The notes under the pieces are model-generated. The model did no database searches, was not told where the DNA came from, and was given only the letters and a program-made list of their open reading frames with translations. Of a stretch of DNA of 64,000 nt, positions 17,939-27,562 are shown piece after piece (positions within the stretch are counted from its first letter, which is position 1; each line of letters starts with the position of its first letter). The stretch spans positions 62,001 through 126,000 of the forward strand of contig NZ_AUGW01000003.1 in the NCBI RefSeq assembly GCF_000422865.1. The letters are read 5' to 3'. The position numbers and the translations under genes are program-made. Source of the DNA: Oceanospirillum maris DSM 6286. Lineage in GTDB: Bacteria; Pseudomonadota; Gammaproteobacteria; Pseudomonadales; Halomonadaceae.

Positions 17939-19072
17939 TTACCAAGCATCACGGAAAATTTGTTCAATCTGTTCCTGAGAGGCTTGAATAGGATTGGTCA
18001 AACTGCAGGCATCTTTTAAGGCATTTGCAGCTAAAAGCGGAATATCATCTTCTTTAGCGCCAAGATCTTTTAGACCTCTTGGAATATTAACCTTATCTTT
18101 CAACGCGTTAATTGCCTTAATTGCAGCAGATGCACTCGCATCTTGCTCTCCAAGGGCCGTAGCAATATCGGCTAAGCGTGCTCCAGCAACTTGAGCATTA
18201 AAGGCTTCAACCGCAGGTAAAAGTACCGCATTACAAACGCCGTGGGGGAGGTCATAGAAGCCCCCTAGTTGATGAGCCATCGCATGCACATAGCCTAGCG
18301 ATGCGTTGTTAAACGCCATACCCGCTAAAAACTGAGCATAGGCCATCTGCTCCCGTGCTTCCATATCACCCCCGTGCTCTACAGCTCTAGGCAGATACTG
18401 AGCAATAAGCGTGATCGCTTTGAGCGCACAGGCATCGGTAATAGGCGTTGCAGCGGTGGAAACATAGGCTTCAACGGCATGTGTTAACGCATCCATACCG
18501 GTCGCAGCGGTAAGATGACTGGGCATCCCCACCATAAGATCAGGGTCATTAACCGACAGAATAGGTGTGACGTGCTGATCAACGATCGCCATTTTAATAT
18601 GACGCTCTTCATCGGTGATAATGCAGAAGCGTGTCATTTCACTAGCGGTTCCGGCGGTGGTATTGATCGACACAAGCGGAAGCTGCGGAAGAGCTGAACG
18701 GTTAAGGCCTTCATAATCATGGATTCGGCCGCCATTGGCGGCCACCAATGCGATACCTTTGGCGCAATCATGGGGCGAACCGCCCCCCAGTGAGATAACC
18801 AAATCACACTGGGCTTTCTGTAACAGCGCCAGCCCTTCTTCAACATTAGAGCTGGTTGGATTAGGTTTAACATGGTCGTAAATTGTAACACCAACACCCA
18901 GTGCCTCAAGCTTCTGTAGTAGATCCTTCGCACTTGGCGTCGCAACAAGAACTTTATCCGTCACCAAGAGTGCGTTTTTAAAGCCTCTCTTGCCTAACAA
19001 TTCAATCGCTTGGCCTAAAGCACCCTGTCCCATTAAATTGATTGCTGGAATATGGAATTCTGTAACACTCAT
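17939..19072 (-). CDS. Iron-containing alcohol dehydrogenase (AdhB/YiaY-like)
   Basis: This 377-residue protein of the group III (Fe-ADH) family interconverts alcohols and aldehydes with NAD(P). The [14 protein letters not shown] nucleotide-binding motif is at about residue 96, and the metal ligands lie in [12 protein letters not shown] and in the C-terminal [16 protein letters not shown] motif. The second of two adjacent ATGs (19072) is chosen because AAGGAG then lies 7 nt upstream. It follows an aldehyde dehydrogenase gene on the same strand by 96 nt, so the two may act in succession on a short-chain alcohol. Substrate not determinable here. Confidence 0.93.
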   Translation of the reverse strand: MSVTEFHIPAINLMGQGALGQAIELLGKRGFKNALLVTDKVLVATPSAKDLLQKLEALGVGVTIYDHVKPNPTSSNVEEGLALLQKAQCDLVISLGGGSPHDCAKGIALVAANGGRIHDYEGLNRSALPQLPLVSINTTAGTASEMTRFCIITDEERHIKMAIVDQHVTPILSVNDPDLMVGMPSHLTAATGMDALTHAVEAYVSTAATPITDACALKAITLIAQYLPRAVEHGGDMEAREQMAYAQFLAGMAFNNASLGYVHAMAHQLGGFYDLPHGVCNAVLLPAVEAFNAQVAGARLADIATALGEQDASASAAIKAINALKDKVNIPRGLKDLGAKEDDIPLLAANALKDACSLTNPIQASQEQIEQIFRDAW

Positions 19073-19168
19073 CATCTATCTCCTTTTTGATAGGTTGTTG
19101 GCATTCCTTGATAAAGAGAATGCTGACATCCCTTGATAAGCTGCCCGCTTAGCGGGCTATCTGGCAGA

Positions 19169-20689
19169 CTAGAAGAAGCCTAGTGGGTTGATGTCGTAAC
19201 TGACGAGCATATTTTTTGTCTGCTGATAGTGATCCAGCATCATTTTGTGGGTTTCACGGCCTACACCAGATTTTTTATAACCACCGAAGGCTGAATGAGC
19301 AGGGTATAGATGGTAGCAGTTAGTCCATACACGACCCGCCTCAATACCGCGGCCCATACGGTATGAAAGATTCATATCACGGGTCCAAACACCAGCACCT
19401 AGGCCAAATTCAGAGTCATTGGCAATAGCTAGTGCTTCAGCTTCATCTTTAAAGGTGGTCACAGCAACGACAGGGCCAAAGATTTCCTCTTGGAAAACCC
19501 GCATATTGTTCGTGCCTTTCAATAGGGTTGGCTGAACATAGTAGCCACTGCCCAGCTCTTCCGGTAACTGCTCTTTGTTACCACCGATCAACACTTCTGC
19601 GCCTTCATCACGACCAATATCAAGGTAGCCCAGAATTTTTTCGTACTGTTCTTGGGAAGCCTGAGCGCCCACCATCGTTTCTGTATCTAACGGATTACCC
19701 CGTTTAATTTGACCGGCACGCTCTACGATTCTCGCAATAAAGTCATCATAGATATCTTCTTGAATCAGTAGACGAGAAGGACAGGTACAGACTTCACCTT
19801 GGTTAAAGAAGGCAAGAACCGCCCCTTCAACGCATTTGCTAATAAACGCTTCTTCCTGATCCATAATATCGTTGAAATAGATATTAGGTGACTTACCCCC
19901 TAGCTCAACGGTTGAAGGGATAATATTCTCAGCGGCACATTTCAGAATATGGGAGCCAACAGGGGTGGAGCCAGTAAAGGCAATTTTTGCGATACGGGTA
20001 GAGGTTGCTAAAGCCTGGCCTGCTTCGGCCCCAAAACCATTAACAATGTTTAGCACCCCTGGCGGTAGAAGGTCTTGAATCAGCTCCGCCATAACAAGAA
20101 TCGATGCCGGAGTTTGCTCTGCAGGTTTTAGCACTACACAGTTACCCGCCACAATCGCTGGAGCCAATTTCCACGCCGCCATTAATAGCGGGAAGTTCCA
20201 AGGAATAATCTGACCCACAACACCTAACGGCTCATGGAAGTGATAAGCAACGGTGTTACCGTCAATTTCACCCATGGTGCCTTCTTGGGCACGAATACAA
20301 CCGGCATAATAGCGAAAATGGTCAACACATAGCGGTACATCAGCTGCTAGGGTTTCACGAACGGCCTTGCCGTTATCATAGGTTTCAGCAACAGCAAGTA
20401 ACTCAAGGTTTGCTTCTAAACGATCTGCAATTTTCAATAAAGCATTAGAGCGTTCTGTTACCGAGGTTTTACCCCAAGCCACTTTTGCCCCATGGGCGGC
20501 ATCAAGCGCCAAGTCGATATCTTCTGCTGTTGAGCGGGGAATCTCACAAATTTCCTGACCATTAACAGGGGAGGTATTGGTGAAATATTGACCTTTAACC
20601 GGTGCAACCCATTCGCCACCGATAAAGTTACCGTAACGTTTTTTGAAGTTTACAATAGCGCCTTCTGTTCCAGGTTGTGCGTAGATCAT
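19169..20689 (-). CDS. Aldehyde dehydrogenase (AldB/ExaC-like)
   Basis: This 506-residue NAD(P)-dependent aldehyde dehydrogenase has catalytic Cys in [12 protein letters not shown] and Glu in VELGGKSPN. The N-terminus [19 protein letters not shown] and overall length match the AldB/ExaC group, which oxidises acetaldehyde and related aldehydes. The ATG at 20689 is supported by GAGG 8 nt upstream; a longer in-frame start would add 28 residues absent from the family. Same strand as, and just upstream of, the iron-type alcohol dehydrogenase, forming a probable alcohol-aldehyde oxidation unit. Confidence 0.93.
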   Translation of the reverse strand: MIYAQPGTEGAIVNFKKRYGNFIGGEWVAPVKGQYFTNTSPVNGQEICEIPRSTAEDIDLALDAAHGAKVAWGKTSVTERSNALLKIADRLEANLELLAVAETYDNGKAVRETLAADVPLCVDHFRYYAGCIRAQEGTMGEIDGNTVAYHFHEPLGVVGQIIPWNFPLLMAAWKLAPAIVAGNCVVLKPAEQTPASILVMAELIQDLLPPGVLNIVNGFGAEAGQALATSTRIAKIAFTGSTPVGSHILKCAAENIIPSTVELGGKSPNIYFNDIMDQEEAFISKCVEGAVLAFFNQGEVCTCPSRLLIQEDIYDDFIARIVERAGQIKRGNPLDTETMVGAQASQEQYEKILGYLDIGRDEGAEVLIGGNKEQLPEELGSGYYVQPTLLKGTNNMRVFQEEIFGPVVAVTTFKDEAEALAIANDSEFGLGAGVWTRDMNLSYRMGRGIEAGRVWTNCYHLYPAHSAFGGYKKSGVGRETHKMMLDHYQQTKNMLVSYDINPLGFF

Positions 20690-21004
20690 CTTAATCGCCT
20701 CTATTTTGTTTTTGTCGTTAAAGGTCTTAGCAAAAAACTGCAGTAACACCTTTAGGGCATCATCGTTATTCATTAACAGCCTGTGTGCTGCTTCCTAAAT
20801 ATGTCTTCATCATGGTGGATAGTCTTCGTCTCAAACATGGCACTTTAGGGTTTAAGAATTAGTACTTTAGTACTGCTTTTATAGGACAGTGCTAATTTGC
20901 CACTTTAGATAAAGAGGTCTACAGTCCCAAGTGACAAAAACAATGATGCTAAATTGATCTGCTTTTTAGATGATCGACAGCTTAGCGATGTAGGAGTTAA
21001 CTAA

Positions 21005-21577
21005 ATGAAACTGGTTGGATCACACCCATCCCCTTATGTACGCCGATTGCGATTATGGCTAGACGGCCATCAGTACGAATTTCTTCCGTTAGATATATAC
21101 AGCGAAGCAGGACGCGCAGAACTGGAAACGTACACCCCTGCGATGAAAGTTCCCATGCTGGTGGATGAGGAGCACTCGATTTATGACTCCAGGGTTATTC
21201 AGCGCTATTTAAATCAGACTCTGAAAAAAGAAACTCTGAGCTGGGAAGAAGAAAACTTGATGTCGTTGGTCGACAGCCTGCAGGAATCTTTTATTATTCT
21301 TTTGATGAACAAGCGTAGCGGTGTTGATATCGAACAAAGTGGCTTTATGGTTGATCTACAAAGAGAGCGTATCAGCCGAACAATGCCTGTATTAGAACAG
21401 GCAACCAAAGATGGTGACTTTAGTCGGTGGGGTTATCCCGCTATCTGCTTGTTTACACTACTTGACTGGATTCAATTTCGTGAACTGTTTAGCCTTGAAG
21501 GCTACCCCGCTCTGGCCGCGTTCCATTTGGCACAGCTAGGTAAGCCTCTTGTGCAGGAAACAGATCCAAGAAAATAG
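21005..21577 (+). CDS. Glutathione S-transferase family protein
   Basis: This 190-residue protein has an N-terminal thioredoxin-like GST domain (SHPSPYVRRLRLWL with the Ser/Pro-containing active-site loop, cis-Pro in KVPMLVDEE, and DSRVIQRYL for glutathione contact) and a helical C-terminal domain. Reaction and substrate are not evident. GGAG upstream of the ATG supports the start. It stands alone, divergent from the aldehyde dehydrogenase and convergent with the EamA transporter. Confidence 0.85.
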   Translation: MKLVGSHPSPYVRRLRLWLDGHQYEFLPLDIYSEAGRAELETYTPAMKVPMLVDEEHSIYDSRVIQRYLNQTLKKETLSWEEENLMSLVDSLQESFIILLMNKRSGVDIEQSGFMVDLQRERISRTMPVLEQATKDGDFSRWGYPAICLFTLLDWIQFRELFSLEGYPALAAFHLAQLGKPLVQETDPRK

Positions 21578-21613
21578 CTAATGTTATAGCGAGATAAAGC
21601 AGTACATTGCAGA

Positions 21614-22528
21614 TTAATTTTTTGCAGGTGCTGTTTTTTTTCGACGGAACAGTAGGACAATCAACTTCCAGCGGTTGATTAGCATCGCGCTAAAGATAAG
21701 AGCACACCCCATAAACTGCAGCCCAGACATGGTTTCATTCAGCCAAATACTGGCAAAAATAGCCGCCCAGATCGGCTCTAATGTCATAATAATCGCCGCA
21801 TGACTGGCAGGGGCCATACCTTGAGCCTTTGTTTGAAATAGAAAACGTCCGCTAGTTGCGATAATGCCACTTGCGAGGATCCAGCCCCATATTGAAAGGT
21901 CAAAAGACCACTGCCATTCTTCAATAGCAAGGGACACCGCAAAGGCCATGACCGTTGTAATAACCATCTGAATAGTGGTTAAAGGCAGTGCAGGAATAGC
22001 CGCTGCAAAGCGACTATTCAGCACAAAGAAAAGAGCAAAGAGCAAGGCGGCCACCAAGTAAGAAACCTCTCCCCAACCAAAATGGAAGCTGGCATCCAAA
22101 GATAAACAGGCCAACCCCGCAACCACTACCGGCATAGAATACCAAAGGCTTTTACTCGCTTTTTCACCAAAAAATAACGTTACGATAGGCACTAGAACAG
22201 CGCCTAAACTCGTAAGAAATGCCCCCACACCCACATGATTACCGTAATAAAGCCCTAAAATCCAGAAGGTCATCGCCATCGCGAAAATCATTCCCACAAG
22301 AATACTTTTCTTAAGTTCCTCTTTGGTTAAGCGTCTTAATGCCCCTGTTCCCATGCCGCCAAGAAATAAGCTGGCGATAAAAAAGCGTATCGATAGAAAG
22401 AGTACGGGAGAAAATGCCACCATCGCATTTTTAGAGAAAATCCATCCTGCACCAGCTAGCAATGTGACTAAAACTAAGAGTAGATCCGCCTGGGTGTGAC
22501 GGGAAAGTGATGCCGCTATATTGCGCAT
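21614..22528 (-). CDS. EamA/DMT-family transporter
   Basis: This 304-residue integral membrane protein has about ten hydrophobic segments and the two repeated EamA units of the drug/metabolite transporter superfamily (first unit ending near residue 140, second with ASHAAIIMTLEPIWAAIFASIWLNE). It probably exports small metabolites; the substrate is unknown. Divergent from the phnA-like gene, with a 159-nt shared promoter region. Confidence 0.9.
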   Translation of the reverse strand: MRNIAASLSRHTQADLLLVLVTLLAGAGWIFSKNAMVAFSPVLFLSIRFFIASLFLGGMGTGALRRLTKEELKKSILVGMIFAMAMTFWILGLYYGNHVGVGAFLTSLGAVLVPIVTLFFGEKASKSLWYSMPVVVAGLACLSLDASFHFGWGEVSYLVAALLFALFFVLNSRFAAAIPALPLTTIQMVITTVMAFAVSLAIEEWQWSFDLSIWGWILASGIIATSGRFLFQTKAQGMAPASHAAIIMTLEPIWAAIFASIWLNETMSGLQFMGCALIFSAMLINRWKLIVLLFRRKKTAPAKN

Positions 22529-22687
22529 GTTGTGTCCTTGTTAAGTCGGTTAAAAAACCAAACTCTTGCAGTATTTGAATAGAAAAAGCGGTGACACCCT
22601 GATTTTTCAGTAATTTTTATAGGGTTGTTCTGATTTTTATACGTAAAAAAGGCATAATAGCGCCTTCCACCGACTGGGAACATAGAA

Positions 22688-23248
22688 ATGAGTATTGAAC
22701 AAGCATTGATGGAGCGTAGTGGCTCTAAATGTGAGCTTTGCAGCTCAGAAGACAATCTGGCTGTATTTGAAGTGCCGCCTGTAGAAGCGCACTCCGATAA
22801 GTGCATTCTGGCATGCGGTACTTGCCGTGATCAGATCGAAAGCGAAGAGCTAGATCAGAATCACTGGCGCTGTTTGAACGATAGCATGTGGAGCACCACG
22901 CCTGTTGTACAGGTTGTTGCTTGGCGTATGCTAACCCGTCTGAATTCTGAGCCTTGGGCCCAGGATCTTCTGGATATGATGTATCTGGATGAAGAGATGG
23001 AAAAGTGGGCTCGCGCAGGCTTGCCAGCGGATGATGCTGTCGCCACACGGGACAGTAATGGTGCAGTGCTTGCCGCTGGCGACACGGTTACCCTAATCAA
23101 AGATCTTGATGTAAAAGGCACAGGTTTTACGGCTAAGCGTGGTACTGCAGTTCGTGGTATCTCTTTAACCGATAACCCAGAGCATATCGAAGGCCGTGTA
23201 AACGGTGTTCGTATTGTTATTTTGACTAAATTTGTCAAGAAAGCTTAA
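22688..23248 (+). CDS. PhnA-like zinc-ribbon protein
   Basis: This 186-residue protein has an N-terminal zinc ribbon with two CxxC knuckles (CELC and CGTC, residues about 16-41) and a C-terminal PhnA/YjdM domain with the VTLIKDLDVKGTGFTAKRGT segment. The family name comes from a phosphonate-related locus in E. coli, but this E. coli protein is not needed for phosphonate breakdown and its role is unclear. The next gene is convergent and a strong terminator follows. Confidence 0.88.
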   Translation: MSIEQALMERSGSKCELCSSEDNLAVFEVPPVEAHSDKCILACGTCRDQIESEELDQNHWRCLNDSMWSTTPVVQVVAWRMLTRLNSEPWAQDLLDMMYLDEEMEKWARAGLPADDAVATRDSNGAVLAAGDTVTLIKDLDVKGTGFTAKRGTAVRGISLTDNPEHIEGRVNGVRIVILTKFVKKA

Positions 23249-23305
23249 TGTTTTCTGCGACAGACAGGTCATAATAAAAGCCTGTTACCTGTTATAAGAA
23301 CGAAG

Positions 23306-23343
23306 AACGGCGGTAGCGTTAATACGCTACCGCCGTTTTTTTA
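23306..23343 (+). terminator. Strong rho-independent terminator after phnA-like gene
   Basis: AACGGCGGTAGCGT pairs perfectly with ACGCTACCGCCGTT around a TAAT loop, and a run of Ts follows on the plus strand. It also separates the convergent chemoreceptor gene. Confidence 0.93.
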
Positions 23344-23373
23344 TTTATAGCAACGAGTTACCCTTTAACTAGA

Positions 23374-25329
23374 CTAGACCTTAAAACCAGACATCAAGCG
23401 GCCAAGATTATCCGCCATAGAGGCAACTTGTTTACTGGATGTTTCAGCTTCAGACACACTCAGCGTGGCTTCTTCCAAAGTATCCGATAGCTCTGTCATA
23501 TTACGGGCAATCTCATTGGATACTGCAGACTGCTCTTCAACCGCTGCGGCCACATTGCCATTCATGCTGGCAATTTCGACAATAGCCTGATCAATATGGT
23601 GTAACGCTTGATCCGTTTCTTGGGAACATTCGACACTTTTTGTGGCTTGGCTGGCACACTCTTCTATCGAAGTTACCGCCCGTGAGGTACGGTCTTGTAG
23701 CTCTTGAATAATCGCTTGAATTTCCGTGGTGGAGTCTTGGGTTTTCTGAGCCAGCATCCGCACCTCATCGGCCACAACCGCAAAACCTCGACCTGTCTCT
23801 CCGGCTCTGGCCGCTTCAATGGCCGCATTGAGCGCCAATAAGTTCGTTTGCTCTGAGATACTTTGGATGGCCTCAACCACACTGCCAATTTCAATGCTTT
23901 TCTGTTCAAGCTCTTGAATATCTGTCATCGAAATCTGTAGTTTCTCAGCTAATAGCTGAATGGACTGCACGGTTAACTCAACGGATGCTCGACCACGGGA
24001 TGTTTCTTCAAGACCTGTTTCAGCTTTAGTCGCAGAGTCTGTGGCATGCTGAACAACCTCGTGGATGCTCTGACTCATCTCTTCAATAGCCACCACCACC
24101 TGATCGGTCATCTGCTTTTGTTGTGCAATCATCTGCGTGTTATGACTGGCGGCATAAGCACCTTGATCCGCACTAACTTCAAGTTGTCGTGTGGTTGAAG
24201 TAAGGCCTGCAACCAGCTGTTTTAATTTATCTGACATCTCGCAAACCGAGCGATAGATCCCTGTGTCCTTTGATGTCAGCGGCAGTTGTTTACTCAAATC
24301 GCCATTCGCGACCGCAGCCATAATCGCAGCAATCTCTTTAGGCTCACCGCCTACAGGTTTTTGAACGACTTTAAGCATAACCAAAGAGAGCAATATAGCC
24401 CCAAAACTTGAGATAACAGCCAGAGTCGTAACGAGAATAACGCTAGATTTAGTCTCTGTTTGAACCTGTGCCCCCAGTTGATCCTGCTGATCTTTAACGG
24501 AAAGCTTAACTTGCTCAACTTTCTCTGCCACAACAGGGCCGATGATATTTAGTGTGTTATTAACCAAATCATTGCTCTGTTCAACCGTGCTTTTAATATC
24601 TTCAAAGGCCGCAATATAAGCGGCTAAATGTGTTTTAAGCTGGCCAAAAATAATACGGCGCTGAGGGTTCTGTAATTCTGCATCAAGACGGCTAATAGCA
24701 TGGGGCAAAACATCAACTAACTCTTTTAAAGCTCGTTCTGCATCCTCGCTTTTATTGGTTGTTAAGTATTTAACGGCATAAAGCCTACCCAAAAGTAGGT
24801 GCTCTTCAACGGTTGCCGCGTAAAAAGTGGCTTCTGCATCTTGGTCGGTATGGGCAGAATTAATAATGTCGGTTATAGCTTGACGCATAGCTAGACCATT
24901 AGGATCGAGCCGCTGACCGACAATATCATGACGTTGATGATACAAGCCGATAAAAGTGTTAAAACCCTTGTCATAATCTTGGATTTCACTTTGAATCTGG
25001 CTTATTAAACGTGCTCTTTCTGAGCTAGTGATCTCCTTTTTTGCTTGATCTAAAAACGTATCCGTCGCCTGTTTTCTCTGCTGATATTCATTAATTCTTT
25101 TGCTGTCACCCGTGTTGATAAAGCCAAACGCAGCTAAACGCATACTCAGCATATTGGCTTGTACACGACCTGCAAGATTGGAGTCCCTGGCCAGTTCACG
25201 ATAACCGGTAAAGCCGTCGTAGGTTTTGGTTAAACCTTGATAAGCAACAAGAGAGAGCAGTACGAGTACAGCAATTAAGCTACCAAAAGCAAGGTTGAGC
25301 GTTGCTTTTAATGTAAGGTTTTTGAGCAT
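23374..25329 (-). CDS. Methyl-accepting chemotaxis protein with long periplasmic sensor (HBM-like)
   Basis: This 651-residue chemoreceptor has a transmembrane segment at residues about 12-32, a mainly helical periplasmic domain of about 260 residues (length and helical pattern fit the HBM helical bimodular sensor), a second transmembrane segment near 300-325, a HAMP region and a signalling domain with the invariant hairpin tip [19 protein letters not shown]. It would relay ligand binding to CheA/CheW. The ligand is unknown; HBM receptors of Pseudomonas bind organic acids. The ATG at 25329 places the first hydrophobic segment near the N-terminus and has a GAG-rich site upstream; a longer start at 25371 is less likely. 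Confidence 0.93.
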   Translation of the reverse strand: MLKNLTLKATLNLAFGSLIAVLVLLSLVAYQGLTKTYDGFTGYRELARDSNLAGRVQANMLSMRLAAFGFINTGDSKRINEYQQRKQATDTFLDQAKKEITSSERARLISQIQSEIQDYDKGFNTFIGLYHQRHDIVGQRLDPNGLAMRQAITDIINSAHTDQDAEATFYAATVEEHLLLGRLYAVKYLTTNKSEDAERALKELVDVLPHAISRLDAELQNPQRRIIFGQLKTHLAAYIAAFEDIKSTVEQSNDLVNNTLNIIGPVVAEKVEQVKLSVKDQQDQLGAQVQTETKSSVILVTTLAVISSFGAILLSLVMLKVVQKPVGGEPKEIAAIMAAVANGDLSKQLPLTSKDTGIYRSVCEMSDKLKQLVAGLTSTTRQLEVSADQGAYAASHNTQMIAQQKQMTDQVVVAIEEMSQSIHEVVQHATDSATKAETGLEETSRGRASVELTVQSIQLLAEKLQISMTDIQELEQKSIEIGSVVEAIQSISEQTNLLALNAAIEAARAGETGRGFAVVADEVRMLAQKTQDSTTEIQAIIQELQDRTSRAVTSIEECASQATKSVECSQETDQALHHIDQAIVEIASMNGNVAAAVEEQSAVSNEIARNMTELSDTLEEATLSVSEAETSSKQVASMADNLGRLMSGFKV

Positions 25330-25645
25330 AGAGTCATCTCTTTTATTTTGATATTGAAAGGGCAGGTCCATTGCTCAATTTGAAAATTGGCTTTTGGCTA
25401 TCATGTTACAGGATATTGTAATTTCATTGGATCACAAAACATATAATAAAATTACATTAATTATACATTATAAATCACATTCCCTATGAGATTAATGATA
25501 AGGCATTTTTAATTAATTATAGGGTATTTTTAAATAGAGGGCTTTCGAGGGTTACGGAGGAAATCAATTTGAGAACGTTTAAGGGAAAAGTCAATGGCTG
25601 TTCAGGCAGAGCATTAGCCCTGCCGCCCATCGCAATCACCTTGGA
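25330..25645. other. Non-coding region between chemoreceptor and GST-like gene
   Basis: This AT-rich interval, no gene seen, would contain the chemoreceptor promoter. A short GGCAG/CTGCC stem at about 25602-25622 lies just after the GST-like stop and may be a weak terminator. Confidence 0.35.
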
Positions 25646-26275
25646 TCAAGCAAGAATTTCTTGTGCCTTAGGCTGCTGAAGAATTCGGCCAACATAGCGC
25701 CGGAGAACACTGTCATCTTTAACCAAGGCTAAACCACCTTTAAGGCCACAAGCGTAGTTGGCTAAAGGCGCGATTAAGGCATCCGCCAGAGTAAAACAAT
25801 CACCACAGATGTAGTCTTTTCCCTTCAACTGCCCTTCAAGAGTAGCAATCGCTTTTTCCGCCATTGGCTTATTCTGCATCATCCTTTCAATATTGACTGC
25901 ACCATCGGCACCTGTTGGCACAACAAACTCAATCATATAATGACGAATTAACGCTTGGTCAATCTGAGTGATCGCCATTGAGCACCAAGCATCATGCTCC
26001 GCCTGAGCATTAATATCTTCTGGCTGTAGCGGGTTTTCTGGAAATTTGTGATCAAGATACCGACATATCGCAAGTGTCTCCATCAGCGTAACCTCGCCAT
26101 CGTAAATAACGGGGACTTTACTAAAAGGGTGCAGGCTTGCATGACGATCACTGCCAAACGTAATCTCCTCGCCTTTCAGTGACCAGCCTATTTGAAAGGC
26201 CTGAGACTTTTGTGCGCATATCAAGGCAACACTGCGTACAAAGTTACTGTGGGAAGGGCCTAGAATCTCAATCAT
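25646..26275 (-). CDS. Glutathione S-transferase family protein
   Basis: This 209-residue protein begins with a GST N-terminal domain (MIEILGPSHSNFVRSVALI; SKVPVIYDGEVTLMETLAICRYL with cis-Pro and the Glu-Thr glutathione contact) and ends with a helical GST domain containing the DYICGDCFTLADALIAPL motif. AGGA 7 nt upstream supports the ATG at 26275 against a much longer reading. It is divergent from a TetR-family gene 140 nt away, which is its likely regulator. Possible role in detoxifying an electrophile; substrate unknown. Confidence 0.87.
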   Translation of the reverse strand: MIEILGPSHSNFVRSVALICAQKSQAFQIGWSLKGEEITFGSDRHASLHPFSKVPVIYDGEVTLMETLAICRYLDHKFPENPLQPEDINAQAEHDAWCSMAITQIDQALIRHYMIEFVVPTGADGAVNIERMMQNKPMAEKAIATLEGQLKGKDYICGDCFTLADALIAPLANYACGLKGGLALVKDDSVLRRYVGRILQQPKAQEILA

Positions 26276-26415
26276 CGTTATATCCTGTGAAGCGCTGCTT
26301 CTGTAGTTGTTCATTTTTATTTGTAAGACCACTCTAAGCAGGCTGACAATATGATCAAGAACATCTTTTGGCTTTATGGCATGATGGTTTATCACATATT
26401 ACTGAGAATCGCTTT

Positions 26416-26967
26416 ATGCCTTGGGTGCCAGAACATAAAGAGAAAACCCGAAATAAAATACTGCAAAGTGCCGCACGTTTATTTACCCATCAAGGTTTTG
26501 ACCGGGTTTCGATCAATCAGGTTATGCAGCAGGCAGGTTTAACTCGGGGGGCTTTTTATAAATACTTTTCCTCAAAATCTGAGCTCTATTCCGAAGCCAT
26601 TATTTATGGTGCAACACAAGCGGCAGGAAAAAGGTTAACAGATGCCATAGGGGTGCAGCAGGTGATTGATCTGTATCTCTCCTCAGAGCACCTTAATTCT
26701 AGCCGTGATGTTTGTCCGCTGGCATTTTTGGTATCCGATATTACTCAGCGTGAGCCAATGCAGCAGGAGACTTACAACAAAGTTTTACGTGGATTTATTC
26801 GTCTGTTAACGAAGGAATCAGGACAACCAGAAGAACAGGCTATTTTATCCAGTGTACTTATGATTGGCGGTGTAGCCTTAGCCCGCGCAGCAGGAGATAG
26901 CGCCTTGTCAGAGCAGATTCTGAGCGCTGCCAAACAAGAGGCTCAGCGACAACTCAAGGCAATCTAG
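26416..26967 (+). CDS. TetR-family transcriptional regulator
   Basis: This 183-residue repressor-like protein has an N-terminal TetR DNA-binding domain (residues about 9-55; VSINQVMQQAGLTRGAFYKYFSSKSEL) and a helical effector domain. By analogy with many divergent TetR pairs it probably controls the GST-like gene at 25646-26275 and itself, and possibly the SMR pump gene downstream. I take the ATG at 26416 (GAGA upstream) because longer in-frame starts would run into the shared promoter region. Confidence 0.88.
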   Translation: MPWVPEHKEKTRNKILQSAARLFTHQGFDRVSINQVMQQAGLTRGAFYKYFSSKSELYSEAIIYGATQAAGKRLTDAIGVQQVIDLYLSSEHLNSSRDVCPLAFLVSDITQREPMQQETYNKVLRGFIRLLTKESGQPEEQAILSSVLMIGGVALARAAGDSALSEQILSAAKQEAQRQLKAI

Positions 26968-27153
26968 CCCAACAGGCTAGCGGCAGACCATTGCAGCTAA
27001 GCGGCAAGAATAGTGGAACAAAACCTTGTCATCTGAGATAAATCCCAGATAGATAAAATATCTCGATTGCCTTTTATCCCACAGCCTATAAGCTACCGCC
27101 TGTCGACTCTTTCCATTCTCTTGTTTAAGCATATTATTGATGAAAGGCTATCT

Positions 27154-27486
27154 ATGAAAAGCTGGTTGTTTCTTGCAACGGCCATCGTGGCTGAAGTGAT
27201 TGCTACCTCCGCTCTAAAGTCTAGCGAAGGTTTTACTAAACTTTGGCCATCGGTCATCGTGGTGATCGGTTATGGTCTTGCTTTCTGGCTGTTATCCATC
27301 ACCCTTAAAACCATTCCCGTGGGGATCGCCTATGCGGTTTGGGCCGGTGCGGGTGTTGTCTTAGTGGCGCTGATGGGGTGGTTTTTCTTTCAGCAAAAAC
27401 TGGATGCGATGGGTATTTTAGGTATCGGTCTGATACTGAGCGGCGTGTTCGTTCTGAATGTTTTTTCAAAAAGTAGCGTGCATTAA
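27154..27486 (+). CDS. Small multidrug resistance (SMR/EmrE-like) transporter
   Basis: This 110-residue, four-helix inner-membrane transporter has the essential Glu14 in the first helix ([13 protein letters not shown]), [11 protein letters not shown] in the third helix and a typical SMR length. EmrE-like members exchange protons for lipophilic or quaternary cations. GAAAGG before the ATG at 27154 sets the start. It lies 186 nt after the TetR gene on the same strand. Confidence 0.92.
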   Translation: MKSWLFLATAIVAEVIATSALKSSEGFTKLWPSVIVVIGYGLAFWLLSITLKTIPVGIAYAVWAGAGVVLVALMGWFFFQQKLDAMGILGIGLILSGVFVLNVFSKSSVH

Positions 27487-27493
27487 GCTATTA

Positions 27494-27519
27494 AAAAGGC
27501 AGCCCGTAAGCTGCCTTTT
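27494..27519. terminator. Bidirectional terminator
   Basis: AAAAGGCAGC pairs perfectly with GCTGCCTTTT around a 6-nt loop. It ends in four Ts on the plus strand and five on the minus strand, so it can serve both the SMR gene and the convergent ygiQ gene. Confidence 0.85.
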
Positions 27520-27562
27520 GACTTCTAGGTTGGCTCCATTCAGATAGCGGGCCTAGTGGTTA